Shown: piece after piece, positions 47,613-56,098 of the stretch
Position numbering within the stretch: position 1 is the first letter of the stretch
Layout: every line of letters begins with the position of its first letter
DNA from: Pseudomonas psychrophila
GTDB taxonomy: Bacteria; Pseudomonadota; Gammaproteobacteria; Pseudomonadales; Pseudomonadaceae
DNA length: 64,000 bases
Direction: 5' to 3'
Assembly (NCBI RefSeq): GCF_001043005.1
Contig: NZ_JYKZ01000001.1
Span: 744,001 to 808,000, forward strand
Translations under genes and position numbers: made by a program
The notes under the pieces: model-generated
Database searches by the model: none
Told to the model about the DNA's origin: nothing
What the model saw: only the letters and a program-made list of their open reading frames with translations

Positions 47613-50474
47613 TTAGGCGTGTGCGGCGCCAATGATTTTGGCGGCGATCACGGTGAGCGTGGCCTGATCAACAACGGCGGTTCCAGTCAACTTGGCGACC
47701 CACGACATGTCCGTCGGGGACACGCCAAGGCGCTGGCTTAATTGCATGGTGTGCAGCAGGGGCAGCAGTGCCGCAAAACTGCGTGGCACGCTGGCGTTCA
47801 TCAACACAAGGGTTTGCGTCAGGTCCCAGCCGTGCAGGTCGCTGAGCTGTTGCGCGGCCACTTCCAGTGTCAGCGCTGGATCCTGCGCTGCCGCGCGCAG
47901 AAGGAATGTTCGAGCCTCGGCCACCTCGACGACCAACACCTGTTGCCATTTACGATAGCGTGACAACAGCAGCAACAGCTCCAGGGTCAAGGCTGGGGCA
48001 TTCAATTCGCCCGTCAGCGCTGAAGGTTTGCCCACGCCTGCAGGCAGCAGCACGTCCAGGTCCTGCTCGCCCAGCTGGGCCCAATGGCAGGCCTGGGCGA
48101 ACTGGCGCATCAGGTAGGCGTATTGCACGGCTTGGGGCAGTTCATCCAGCGTGGCCACCCCCAGGCCGACACGCTCGATGTCAGCCCAGAAACTCAGCAG
48201 GTTGTAGCCTTGCAGGGTCGATGTCATTTCTTCGGCCACAGCGTCGACCCAGACCAGGGCGGCCGTGGCAATGTTGGGCTTAAGGTTGAACTCGGCACCG
48301 ATATGACGCGCCAGTTGGGTGCGCAGCACCGCGTCTTCTGTCGCCTGCAAGGCGGCTTCGACCACTGCCCGTCCGCTCAGGGTGCTGTAGATATTTTCGA
48401 TAAAGACCTGTAGCTCGGGGGTGGCCTGCACCGGATAGCGACGGCTGGTCAGAGCCATGAGCTGCTGGGGCTCGAGCTTGGCGTTGCGCATCCAGTCCAC
48501 CAGATAGCCGGTGCGTATCAGCACGCCGAGGGCGACCTGGTTGGGGTGTGGCTGGGCCAGTGCCCGGACAATGGCATCGGGGTCGGCCAACACATCCCAG
48601 AAGTGCAAAGCCTCAACCACGCTCAGGCCAAATACCCGAGGTATCGCCACCAGCCGGTAAAGCGCCGAAATCTGCTCCAGTCCCAGCACCGGCAGCACCT
48701 TGTTAGTGTCCATGGTCGGTAGAAACTGGGCCAGCACGATCAACGTGGCATCGTCGATCTTCAGCCCTTGGCACAGTCGGGCCCGTGCGCTCAGGGAAGG
48801 CGGGTTCTGGGTGGCTTGCTGAAAGTCGATATTGGCCATACCAATCAAGTCTTTGTCACCAAACAACGTGGTGTAAAACGAAGGCTTGCCGGCACTATGG
48901 AAGGTGTTGAGTGAACCGAGGCAGGCGGCAAAACTGTCGACCGACATGCCATAGCGTTGGCGCAGCGGCAAATAGACGGCCAGTGCCTGCAACTGCTGCG
49001 TCAGGGGGTAAACGCTGATATCGGCGCAGGCCTGACTGATCAGCCAGTCCAGTTCCTCGAAGGACAGCTGCTTTACATGTCGCTGCAAACGTATGACACG
49101 GTTTAAACGTTCCCAGGCACCATTGCTGCGGTTGAACATCTTACTTCCTGTAGAGTCATTCACAGGGCTAGGTACCGGATGCCCCAGTGCGGCACCTATG
49201 TACCAGTAAAGCGGTTTGAGGGTGTCACCACTGCCGGTCCAGCCGTTTATGTAGCAGGCACCATAAAACTGGGATGAGACGATGCTCGGTAAAGTCGAAG
49301 ACCGGTCTGAAGCATCATAGAAAGGCCCGGCTCCCAGCGCTGCCAAAATGGTGTCTGTGGGTAGCTTAAGAGCGTTACCCAAATCCTGTTCGGTAAACAT
49401 GAACGTGTTGGGTGCTAAACCATAGTACGGCCCGAAATTGTTGTAGTTACCGGCCATGGAAGGTTGAGTCAGTATGATGAGCAATTCGGGCGACATCCCC
49501 AGCGTATCCCGCGCATAGTTCGCCGGCATCCTGGTGGCCCAACTGCTCAGATTGGCATCGTGGCGCAGCGCCTGGCCTTCGAAATCCCCCAGCACCGACC
49601 AGAGTTCAGCCGGGCTACTTTTGCGGGCGGCCATCCCCTGCAGGATCTGTTCGCTGGCATGGTTATAAGGCAGGTTCATTGGGTAAACCGAGGTACGCAG
49701 CAACTCGTCAACATTTCCGGTAACCCCGGCTTCCAGCACCTCCAGGGTCAATGCCAGCGTGCTGATTTCTTCGTTCAGGTTGGCGTCGCTCAGCAGCAGC
49801 GGGGCCAGATCAGGGCGCCGCAGGTTCAATTGCAGACCGCTAGTAGACGGATGCAAGGGCTTGGCCGCGCGATACAGATCCGTCAGATAGCTGGCCGGGG
49901 AAAACAACGAACCCACCGAGTCCGGATGGGCGAACCCGGTGGCGCTGGTTTGCTTGAACCAGGCCTCATAATTGCCGCTACCGCCGATCGAGCGATGTAT
50001 CCCGTTGGGGTCTTCGGGCGGCTCCAGTTTGGTGAGTGCCTGCAACGCCGGGTTGCTTCGCGCGCACAACTGGGCATAGAGCCGAGTCAGTCCGGCGGCG
50101 CGGGCCTGAGCCTGGTCAAACAGCTCATCCACCTGCACTGGGTCCATGACTTGCGGCGTTCGGCTAAGGATTTTTGCCCGCACCAGCGCGGGCCCCTCGC
50201 GCATCAGCTCGAACACGGAATCAAAACCTAACTCGGTGATCCGTTCGTGAAGTACGCGCAAGGCTTCGCGCTCAGCGGTATACCCTTCGGACTCTTGGTC
50301 CACCGGTGGTTCGTCGCCGATCACTGGCTTATCGTCAATGGGCGGATCATCACCTACAGGTATCACTTCAATCGGCGGCTCGCCTTCTTCGGTGAGAGAG
50401 GACGTCAGGTCATCGCTCGAACTGGCAGTGGCTTGCGTGGTTTCAGATTGTCCGGAAGTTTCTTTGCTCGCCAT
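47613..50474 (-). CDS. Tc toxin A subunit, N-terminal part (TcaA-like, VRP1 domain)
   Basis: 953 residues. After an acidic, Pro-rich low-complexity head (about 5-65) a VRP1/SpvA-type domain follows (about 110-260, GNYEAWFKQTSATGFAHPDS and LFSPASYLTDLYRAA), then a long helical body. It matches TcaA, the N-terminal half of a split TcA. No signal peptide is seen, as in other Tc proteins. Start: GAGG lies eight bases before the ATG at 50474 (MASKETSGQ); ATGs further up to 50528 are less well placed. It is cotranscribed with the TcaB-like gene. No tcB or tcC homologue lies in the window. Confidence 0.88.
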   Translation of the reverse strand: MASKETSGQSETTQATASSSDDLTSSLTEEGEPPIEVIPVGDDPPIDDKPVIGDEPPVDQESEGYTAEREALRVLHERITELGFDSVFELMREGPALVRAKILSRTPQVMDPVQVDELFDQAQARAAGLTRLYAQLCARSNPALQALTKLEPPEDPNGIHRSIGGSGNYEAWFKQTSATGFAHPDSVGSLFSPASYLTDLYRAAKPLHPSTSGLQLNLRRPDLAPLLLSDANLNEEISTLALTLEVLEAGVTGNVDELLRTSVYPMNLPYNHASEQILQGMAARKSSPAELWSVLGDFEGQALRHDANLSSWATRMPANYARDTLGMSPELLIILTQPSMAGNYNNFGPYYGLAPNTFMFTEQDLGNALKLPTDTILAALGAGPFYDASDRSSTLPSIVSSQFYGACYINGWTGSGDTLKPLYWYIGAALGHPVPSPVNDSTGSKMFNRSNGAWERLNRVIRLQRHVKQLSFEELDWLISQACADISVYPLTQQLQALAVYLPLRQRYGMSVDSFAACLGSLNTFHSAGKPSFYTTLFGDKDLIGMANIDFQQATQNPPSLSARARLCQGLKIDDATLIVLAQFLPTMDTNKVLPVLGLEQISALYRLVAIPRVFGLSVVEALHFWDVLADPDAIVRALAQPHPNQVALGVLIRTGYLVDWMRNAKLEPQQLMALTSRRYPVQATPELQVFIENIYSTLSGRAVVEAALQATEDAVLRTQLARHIGAEFNLKPNIATAALVWVDAVAEEMTSTLQGYNLLSFWADIERVGLGVATLDELPQAVQYAYLMRQFAQACHWAQLGEQDLDVLLPAGVGKPSALTGELNAPALTLELLLLLSRYRKWQQVLVVEVAEARTFLLRAAAQDPALTLEVAAQQLSDLHGWDLTQTLVLMNASVPRSFAALLPLLHTMQLSQRLGVSPTDMSWVAKLTGTAVVDQATLTVIAAKIIGAAHA

Positions 50475-50779
50475 GACCATAACCTCAAGCTGTTTACACC
50501 CGCATTGACAGGAAATACCCCCAGACATCCACCACGGCAGTGGCCAGAAAACCGAGGACTTTGAGTCAGTGACTGACTCCCTTGAGAGTGATTACGCGCT
50601 TGGATGGGGGGGTTGCCTACTGTAAGAAATGACAGAGACAACGCCCACTGATCAGAAACTACCTAGCCACTAAGACGATGCTTCTTGGGATGACCTGAGA
50701 CGCTAAAAGTAAAAAAGCCACACGCTGCAAGACCAAGTCTTACCGCGTGTGGCTTGTAGCTCTTGTAGCTTTCGCTCTT
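50475..50779. other. Intergenic region between the tc operon and metE
   Basis: 305 bp without a gene. It holds a perfect 8-bp inverted repeat GAGTCAGT-G-ACTGACTC (50563-50579), about 90-105 bp before the TcaA-like start, a possible operator, and the metE terminator (50711-50755). I see no confident promoter. Confidence 0.55.
50711..50755 (-). terminator. metE terminator
   Basis: In the minus direction AGCCACACGC pairs with GCGTGTGGCT, and an inner AAGAC/GTCTT stem extends the hairpin; six T follow. It lies 25-70 bp beyond the metE stop. Confidence 0.9.
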
Positions 50780-53098
50780 TTAGCTTGGAACCGCGCTCGC
50801 TCTCAACTGCCGTGCTGCTGCAACCATGTTGATCAGTGCAGCTTCTGTTTCGGCCCAGGCGCGGGTCTTAAGACCACAATCCGGGTTGACCCACAGTCGC
50901 TCGGCTGGAATACGCTGGGCTGCCTTGCTCAACAACTTGACCATTTCAGCCGTGTCCGGCACCCGTGGCGAGTGAATGTCATACACACCCGGGCCGATGT
51001 CGTTCGGGTAGTCGAACGCTTCAAAGGCATCCAGCAATTGCATGTCCGAACGGGAGGTTTCAATGGTGATCACGTCGGCGTCCATCTCGGCGATCGACTT
51101 GATCACGTCATTGAATTCGCTGTAGCACATATGGGTGTGGATCTGGGTTTCATCACCCACGCCTGAGGCGCACAGACGGAACGCTTCGACTGCCCAGTCC
51201 AGGTACTCCTGCCATTGTGCGCGGCGTAACGGCAAGCCTTCGCGGAATGCGGCCTCGTCAATTTGTACGATCTTGATTCCGGATTTTTCCAGGTCGACCA
51301 CTTCATCGCGAATCGCCAGTGCCAACTGCTGCGCCTGGACTTTGCGCGACACGTCTTCGCGGGGGAATGACCACATCAACATGGTCACCGGGCCAGTCAG
51401 CATGCCCTTCATTACCTTGTGGGTCAGGCCCTGAGCGTAGGTGATCCACTCAACGGTCATGGCTTTCGGGCGGCTCAGATCACCGAAGATAATTGCCGGT
51501 TTGACGCAGCGTGAACCATAGCTCTGTACCCAGCCGTATTGGGTGAACACGTAACCGTCCAACTGCTCGGCGAAGTATTCCACCATGTCGTTACGCTCGG
51601 CTTCACCATGCACCAACACGTCCAGCCCCAAACTCTCCTGGGTTTGCACGGCGTTGCGAATTTCGCTGTGCATGGCGTCGGTGTATTCACTGATCGACAG
51701 CTTGCCCTGCTTATAAGACTGACGCGCCAGACGAATAGAAGCAGTCTGTGGGAACGAGCCAATGGTAGTGGTCGGAAAAGCAGGTAAATTCAACCGCGCG
51801 CGCTGCACTTCAATACGGGTGGCGAAGGGCGACTGACGCTGACTGTCAGCATCGGTAATCGCGTCGATGCGAGCCTGTACTGCCGCCTTGTGAATCCGTG
51901 GCGAGTTAGCCCGGCTTTGTTGCACGCGCCGGCTCTGGGCCAGGGCTTCTTGCACCTTCGGGTCTTGCGGGATATTCAGGGCATCGCGCAGCACGGCGAT
52001 TTCGGCGCACTTTTGCTTGGCAAAGGCCAGCCAGCTCTTGAGCTCTGCATCCAGTTTGGTTTCGCGATCCAGATCTACCGGGCTATGCAGCAGCGAGCAA
52101 GAACCGGCCACCCACAGGTTGTCACCAAAACGCTCTTCAGCTTCTTGCAATTGGGCCAGGGCGTTCTCCAGGTCACAGCGCCAAACGTTGCGACCGTTGA
52201 CCAGGCCCAGGGACAGCACTTTGTAGGTCGGCAAGCGATCCAGGATGGCATGCAACTGGTCGGGAGCGCGCACCAGATCCACGTGCAACCCTTCTACCGG
52301 CAGGCTAACGGCCAATCCTAGGTTGTCTTCCAGGCCGCTGAAATAGGTGGCGACCAGCTTCTTCAGTGGCGAGTACTGAAGAATGTGATAAGCCCGTTCA
52401 AAGGCGTTTTTCCATTCCTGCGGCAGGTCGATGGACAAGATCGGCTCGTCGATCTGCACCCACTCCACGCCCTGCTCGGCCAGGCTGGAAAGAATTTGCG
52501 CGTACACCGGCAGCAGGTTTTCCAGCAGGTCGAGCTTGTTGAACTCGTTGCCCTTGGCTTTGCCCAGCCACAGGTAGGTCAGCGGGCCGATAATGACGGG
52601 CTTGACCGTATGCCCCAGGGCCAGTGCTTCGGCGGTCTCTTCAAACAGTTGGTTCCAGCTCAGCTCAAAGCGCTGGTCCTGACTGAATTCCGGCACCAGG
52701 TAGTGATAGTTGGTATCAAACCATTTAGTCAGTTCCTGAGCGTACTGGCCTTTAGTGTGCTCACCGCCGCAGCAGCTCTGGCTAGCACCGCGAGCCATGC
52801 CAAACAGAGTATCCAGCGTCGGGCGGTGCTGCTCGTCCAGGGTGCTGGCAAAACGCTGCGGGATGACACCGAAGGTCAGCGAATGGGTCAGGACCTGGTC
52901 GTACCAGGCGAAGTCACCCACAGGCAGCAAATCGATGCCTGCATCCTTTTGCAGTTGCCAGTGATCGGCTCGCAATTGGCGACCAACGCTTTGCAGTGCG
53001 GCCTGATCGATATCGCCTTTCCAGTAGGCTTCGAGTGCTTTTTTCAGCTCGCGGTCTGCGCCAATGCGGGGGAAACCAAGAGTGTGGGCCAGGGCCAT
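50780..53098 (-). CDS. metE: Cobalamin-independent methionine synthase
   Basis: 772 residues, full length. It transfers a methyl group from methyltetrahydrofolate triglutamate to homocysteine. The zinc ligands are visible near the C-terminus: His and Cys in HTHMCYSEF, a Glu downstream (TIETSRSD) and Cys in NPDCGLKTR. Two beta-barrel domains are intact. Start: the ATG at 53098 ([13 protein letters not shown]) has AAGGA eight bases upstream; a longer frame to 53152 would enter the MetR site. It is divergent from metR. Confidence 0.97.
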   Translation of the reverse strand: MALAHTLGFPRIGADRELKKALEAYWKGDIDQAALQSVGRQLRADHWQLQKDAGIDLLPVGDFAWYDQVLTHSLTFGVIPQRFASTLDEQHRPTLDTLFGMARGASQSCCGGEHTKGQYAQELTKWFDTNYHYLVPEFSQDQRFELSWNQLFEETAEALALGHTVKPVIIGPLTYLWLGKAKGNEFNKLDLLENLLPVYAQILSSLAEQGVEWVQIDEPILSIDLPQEWKNAFERAYHILQYSPLKKLVATYFSGLEDNLGLAVSLPVEGLHVDLVRAPDQLHAILDRLPTYKVLSLGLVNGRNVWRCDLENALAQLQEAEERFGDNLWVAGSCSLLHSPVDLDRETKLDAELKSWLAFAKQKCAEIAVLRDALNIPQDPKVQEALAQSRRVQQSRANSPRIHKAAVQARIDAITDADSQRQSPFATRIEVQRARLNLPAFPTTTIGSFPQTASIRLARQSYKQGKLSISEYTDAMHSEIRNAVQTQESLGLDVLVHGEAERNDMVEYFAEQLDGYVFTQYGWVQSYGSRCVKPAIIFGDLSRPKAMTVEWITYAQGLTHKVMKGMLTGPVTMLMWSFPREDVSRKVQAQQLALAIRDEVVDLEKSGIKIVQIDEAAFREGLPLRRAQWQEYLDWAVEAFRLCASGVGDETQIHTHMCYSEFNDVIKSIAEMDADVITIETSRSDMQLLDAFEAFDYPNDIGPGVYDIHSPRVPDTAEMVKLLSKAAQRIPAERLWVNPDCGLKTRAWAETEAALINMVAAARQLRASAVPS

Positions 53099-53151
53099 GA
53101 CGGCATTCCTTCGTGTAAGTAATGGCACTATTATCGACACCCGCCCCAACA

Positions 53152-53164
53152 TGAGACAAACTCA
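53152..53164. promoter_or_regulatory. Candidate MetR box in the metE/metR divergent region
   Basis: TGAGACAAACTCA fits the MetR pattern TGAA-N5-TTCA except for a symmetrical A/T change in each arm. It lies 53 bp before metE and 41 bp before metR. TTGATCATCAA, an LysR-type T-N11-A-like palindrome, lies about 13 bp further on. Confidence 0.5.
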
Positions 53165-53205
53165 ACGTTTTCGTGTTGATCATCAAATTTACTCATGGAG
53201 CCATT

Positions 53206-54123
53206 GTGCTGGAAATTCGTCACCTCAAAACCCTGCACGCGTTACGCGAGTCAGACAGCCTGGTCGAAGCGGCAGAACGCCTGCACCTGACTCAGTCCGC
53301 TTTATCTCACCAGTTCAAAGAGCTTGAAGAGCGCATGGGTATGCCCCTGTTTGTGCGCAAAACCAAACCGGTCCGCTTCACCAGCGGCGGCTTGCGCCTG
53401 CTGCAGCTGGCCGATGCCATGCTGCCGCTACTGCGCGGCGCAGAGCGTGATATCGCCCGTTTGGTCGGCGGTACAGCCGGGCGCCTGCACATGGCGATTG
53501 AATGCCATAGCTGCTTCCAATGGCTGATGCCCACTATCGATCAGTTCCGTGATGCGTGGCCCGAGGTCGAACTGGATCTGGCATCCGGCTTTGCCTTTGC
53601 CCCGTTGCCAGCACTGGCCCGGGGTGATCTGGATTTGGTAGTGACTTCTGACCCACAAGAAATCGCCGGCCTGACCTATGTCCCGCTGTTTACCTACGAA
53701 GCCATGTTGGCCGTGGCCAACCAGCACCCCCTGGCCAGCAAGCCGTTTATCGTGCCGGACGATCTGAGCAGCGAAATTTTGATCACCTACCCGGTGGAGC
53801 GCGATCGGCTCGACATCTTTACCCGCTTTCTGGAACCGGCCGATGTTGAACCGGCACAGGTTCGCACCTCGGAGCTGACCGTCATGATGATGCAGCTGGT
53901 AGCCAGTGGACGAGGTGTCTGTGGTATGCCGCACTGGGCGCTGCATGAATACAGCTCTCGGGGGTATGTGAAGGCCAAACGCCTGGGCGAGAAAGGGTTG
54001 TTTGCGACGTTGTACGCCGCGATCCGCGCCGACATGCTGGATGCACCGTACATGCGCGACTTTTTGCTGACGGCCAAGGACACATCGTTCTCGACGCTGG
54101 ATGGTGTGAGCGCGGTGCGTTAA
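53206..54123 (+). CDS. metR: LysR-type regulator MetR
   Basis: 305 residues. An N-terminal winged helix-turn-helix (LRESDSLVEAAERLHLTQSA) precedes a periplasmic-binding-like effector domain. It activates metE with homocysteine as coregulator in enteric bacteria. Start: GTG at 53206, read as Met, has GGAG five bases upstream and gives the family start LEIRHLKTLHALRES; the earlier frame from 53173 overlaps the promoter and is rejected. It is divergent from metE. Confidence 0.94.
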   Translation: MLEIRHLKTLHALRESDSLVEAAERLHLTQSALSHQFKELEERMGMPLFVRKTKPVRFTSGGLRLLQLADAMLPLLRGAERDIARLVGGTAGRLHMAIECHSCFQWLMPTIDQFRDAWPEVELDLASGFAFAPLPALARGDLDLVVTSDPQEIAGLTYVPLFTYEAMLAVANQHPLASKPFIVPDDLSSEILITYPVERDRLDIFTRFLEPADVEPAQVRTSELTVMMMQLVASGRGVCGMPHWALHEYSSRGYVKAKRLGEKGLFATLYAAIRADMLDAPYMRDFLLTAKDTSFSTLDGVSAVR

Positions 54124-54134
54124 CCCGGCCAGAG

Positions 54135-54171
54135 CGCGGCGGTTTTATCGCGAGCAAGTCGCACCGCCGCG
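54135..54171. terminator. Hairpin between metR and the GNAT gene
   Basis: CGCGGCGGT and ACCGCCGCG pair perfectly over 9 bp around a 19-base loop; six A lie close on the right, so it could terminate leftward transcription from the acetyltransferase gene. The loop GCGAGCAAGTCGC looks like a REP remnant. Confidence 0.6.
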
Positions 54172-54185
54172 TCCAAAAAACCAAA

Positions 54186-54698
54186 TCAGATGTCTTCGAC
54201 GTTCACCAACCGGCGCATATGCACCCGGTCGTAATACGCCTCACCCACTCGAATCCCATACTCTTCCAACCCTGACTGCTCAAATCCGCAGCGTTTGTAC
54301 AACGCCAGCGCAGCAGAGCTGTCGGCGCTAACGGTCAGTTCAATCACTTTGATTTCAGGCTCTTGCCCGGCCAATGACAGCACTGCCTGTACCAGGTCTT
54401 CGCCCAGCCCTTGTGCGCGAAAGGCCTGGGAAACATACAGTCCAAATAACGTGGCCTTGTGCCGGGCATCGTCCCAAGGCTCGAAAGCCAGACCTGCGAT
54501 CCCCACCAGTCTGGAATCGACAAAGGCACCAAACAGAGCGTTCAAGTCATCATCAAGTTGTGATTCCCACCAGCTCAGCGGCAATTTCTCACGGCGGGCA
54601 ATGGTAGACACAAACGCCTGCGGGTGCAGCGCATAAGCTTCAAGCATCAATTGGCGATACGCCTTGGCGTTTGAAGGTTCAAGCAGTTCTATAGCCAT
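54186..54698 (-). CDS. GNAT family N-acetyltransferase
   Basis: 170 residues. The acetyl-CoA pyrophosphate loop R/Q-x2-G-x-G/A reads FRAQGLGEDLVQAVL (about 93-107), followed by beta-strand 5 VIELTVSADSSAALALYKRC and GFEQSGLEEYG, the standard GNAT end. The substrate is not evident. Start: ATG at 54698, next to a GTG; either is possible. It lies 12 bp after the LysE-type exporter gene on the same strand. Confidence 0.88.
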   Translation of the reverse strand: MAIELLEPSNAKAYRQLMLEAYALHPQAFVSTIARREKLPLSWWESQLDDDLNALFGAFVDSRLVGIAGLAFEPWDDARHKATLFGLYVSQAFRAQGLGEDLVQAVLSLAGQEPEIKVIELTVSADSSAALALYKRCGFEQSGLEEYGIRVGEAYYDRVHMRRLVNVEDI

Positions 54699-54710
54699 CA
54701 CAGATCCAGG

Positions 54711-55349
54711 TCATACGGTTTTACGTTGTTCCAGCATCAGCCTCACCGCGAGTGCAGCCAGCACACAGCCCATGACATAACGCTGCACCGCCAGCCACAG
54801 CGGGTTGCGCACAAACCATACGGCAATACCGCTGGCAAACAGCGCAATCAGCAGGTTGACCGTGAAGCTGACGCTGATTTGAGTCAAGCCCAGCACAAGG
54901 CTCTGGGTAAACATCGAGCCATGTTCAGGGCTGATAAATTGCGGAAATACCGACAGATAAAACATCGCCACCTTTGGGTTCAGGACGCTGGTCATAAACC
55001 CCATCAACACCAGTTTTGACGATGAGTCCGGCACCAGCTCCTGCGCTTCAAACGCAGACCTGGCACCGGGTTTGACCGCTTGCCAGGCCATCCATAACAG
55101 GTACAGGGCACCGGCCCACTTCAGCGTCTCATAGGCCATGGGCACCGCCAAAAACACTGCAGTAAGGCCCACGGCGGCGGCAAACATGTGCACAAAGAAG
55201 CCCGCCACCACGCCGAGCAAAGACGTGACCCCGGCTTTTCGACCCTGACAGATCGAACGGGAAATCAAATAGATCATGTTCGGCCCCGGCGTCAAGACCA
55301 TCAGCAGACAGGCCGCCGCAAAAATCAGCACATCATTAACAGGTATCAA
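54711..55349 (-). CDS. LysE/RhtB family amino-acid exporter
   Basis: 212 residues with about six membrane helices. The family signature LTPGPNMIYLISRS sits in the first helix. Such proteins export amino acids or homoserine-lactone-like compounds. Start: I choose TTG at 55349 because AAGGA lies seven bases upstream, it gives the usual start (M)IPVNDVLIFAAACLLMVL, and it overlaps the Nudix stop as TTGA; the longer frame to 55451 adds a non-membrane stretch. Confidence 0.85.
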   Translation of the reverse strand: MIPVNDVLIFAAACLLMVLTPGPNMIYLISRSICQGRKAGVTSLLGVVAGFFVHMFAAAVGLTAVFLAVPMAYETLKWAGALYLLWMAWQAVKPGARSAFEAQELVPDSSSKLVLMGFMTSVLNPKVAMFYLSVFPQFISPEHGSMFTQSLVLGLTQISVSFTVNLLIALFASGIAVWFVRNPLWLAVQRYVMGCVLAALAVRLMLEQRKTV

Positions 55350-55795
55350 GGGGCAGTCCTTGTCAGCAATGCACGGCGATAAAACGGCAAGACCAGATCC
55401 CGGGTCAAGGGCGCCAGCACCAGGCCGCCATCCCCGTCGGGATCGATCCACTGTACTTCTTCAATTTCAGCGGCCGGTGTGACGGGCCCACTGATGTGCA
55501 GCAGAAACAACTCGGCCTGCACCTCAAAGCCTGGCTCATTGACCGCAGGCGCTGCGAAATGCCCCAGCCAGGTAGCGCTCGCCGGATCAATCACCAACGC
55601 CAGCTCTTCTTCCAGCTCTCGGGCCAGGGCACTGACCGGTTGCTCACCGGATTCGATTTTGCCCCCAGGCTGCATAAAGGCCTGGGTGCCGCGTTTACGC
55701 ACCAGCAGGGTTCGGCCATCGGGGCCGATCAAAATCGCAGCGGCTATACGGATGATGTTGGGCGTTACGGCGATGGAATGTTCTGGAGAGGTCAC
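55346..55795 (-). CDS. Nudix hydrolase
   Basis: 149 residues. The Nudix box G-x5-E-x7-R-E-U-x-E-E reads GKIESGEQPVSALARELEEE. MutT-like proteins hydrolyse nucleoside diphosphate derivatives; the substrate here is unknown. The start is GTG at 55795 (MTSPEHSIAVTP) with no strong ribosome site, so a later start is possible. Its end overlaps the exporter start (TTGA), and exporter and acetyltransferase follow in one probable operon. Confidence 0.88.
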   Translation of the reverse strand: MTSPEHSIAVTPNIIRIAAAILIGPDGRTLLVRKRGTQAFMQPGGKIESGEQPVSALARELEEELALVIDPASATWLGHFAAPAVNEPGFEVQAELFLLHISGPVTPAAEIEEVQWIDPDGDGGLVLAPLTRDLVLPFYRRALLTRTAP

Positions 55796-56098
55796 GGTTA
55801 TCGGCCAGCAAGACTAAAAGTGCGCGCAGGATCACACGGCTCGGCGAGCCTGAAAATATACAGATGGCACTTTTACCCGAGCCGTCTGTATGAAGCGCCC
55901 GACTTTGGTCGGGATGCTGTCGCAAAGGAAATCCCGTTCAATGAATATTCAGACAAGGAGATGGCATTTGCGTGTTACATGACCAACACTCCCTGCAAAC
56001 CTCCAACTCAAAGAGAGGGTTCTATTGTCCTTTTTCTGTTCTCGACCTCTTCAGGCCGACTGCCTGACGGAACAGATCAGCCTGAAACAGGAAACCGT
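55796..56098. other. Divergent Nudix/GltB-like intergenic region with inverted repeat
   Basis: 303 bp. ATACAGATGGC (55858-55868) and GCCGTCTGTAT (55881-55891) are inverse with one mismatch, a possible operator; a small hairpin CCCGAC/GTCGGG follows at 55898-55913. The open frame continuing from 55496 into the GltB-like gene has no ribosome site or family match in this part. Confidence 0.5.

Noticed and set aside
49464..50231. A 255-codon plus-strand frame within the TcaA-like gene
   Set aside because: Antisense to a recognisable VRP1-domain protein; composition is that of a shadow frame.
55496..56098. 200-codon extension upstream of the GltB-like protein
   Set aside because: It overlaps the Nudix gene antisense, lacks family similarity, and a good ribosome site lies at the internal ATG 56099.
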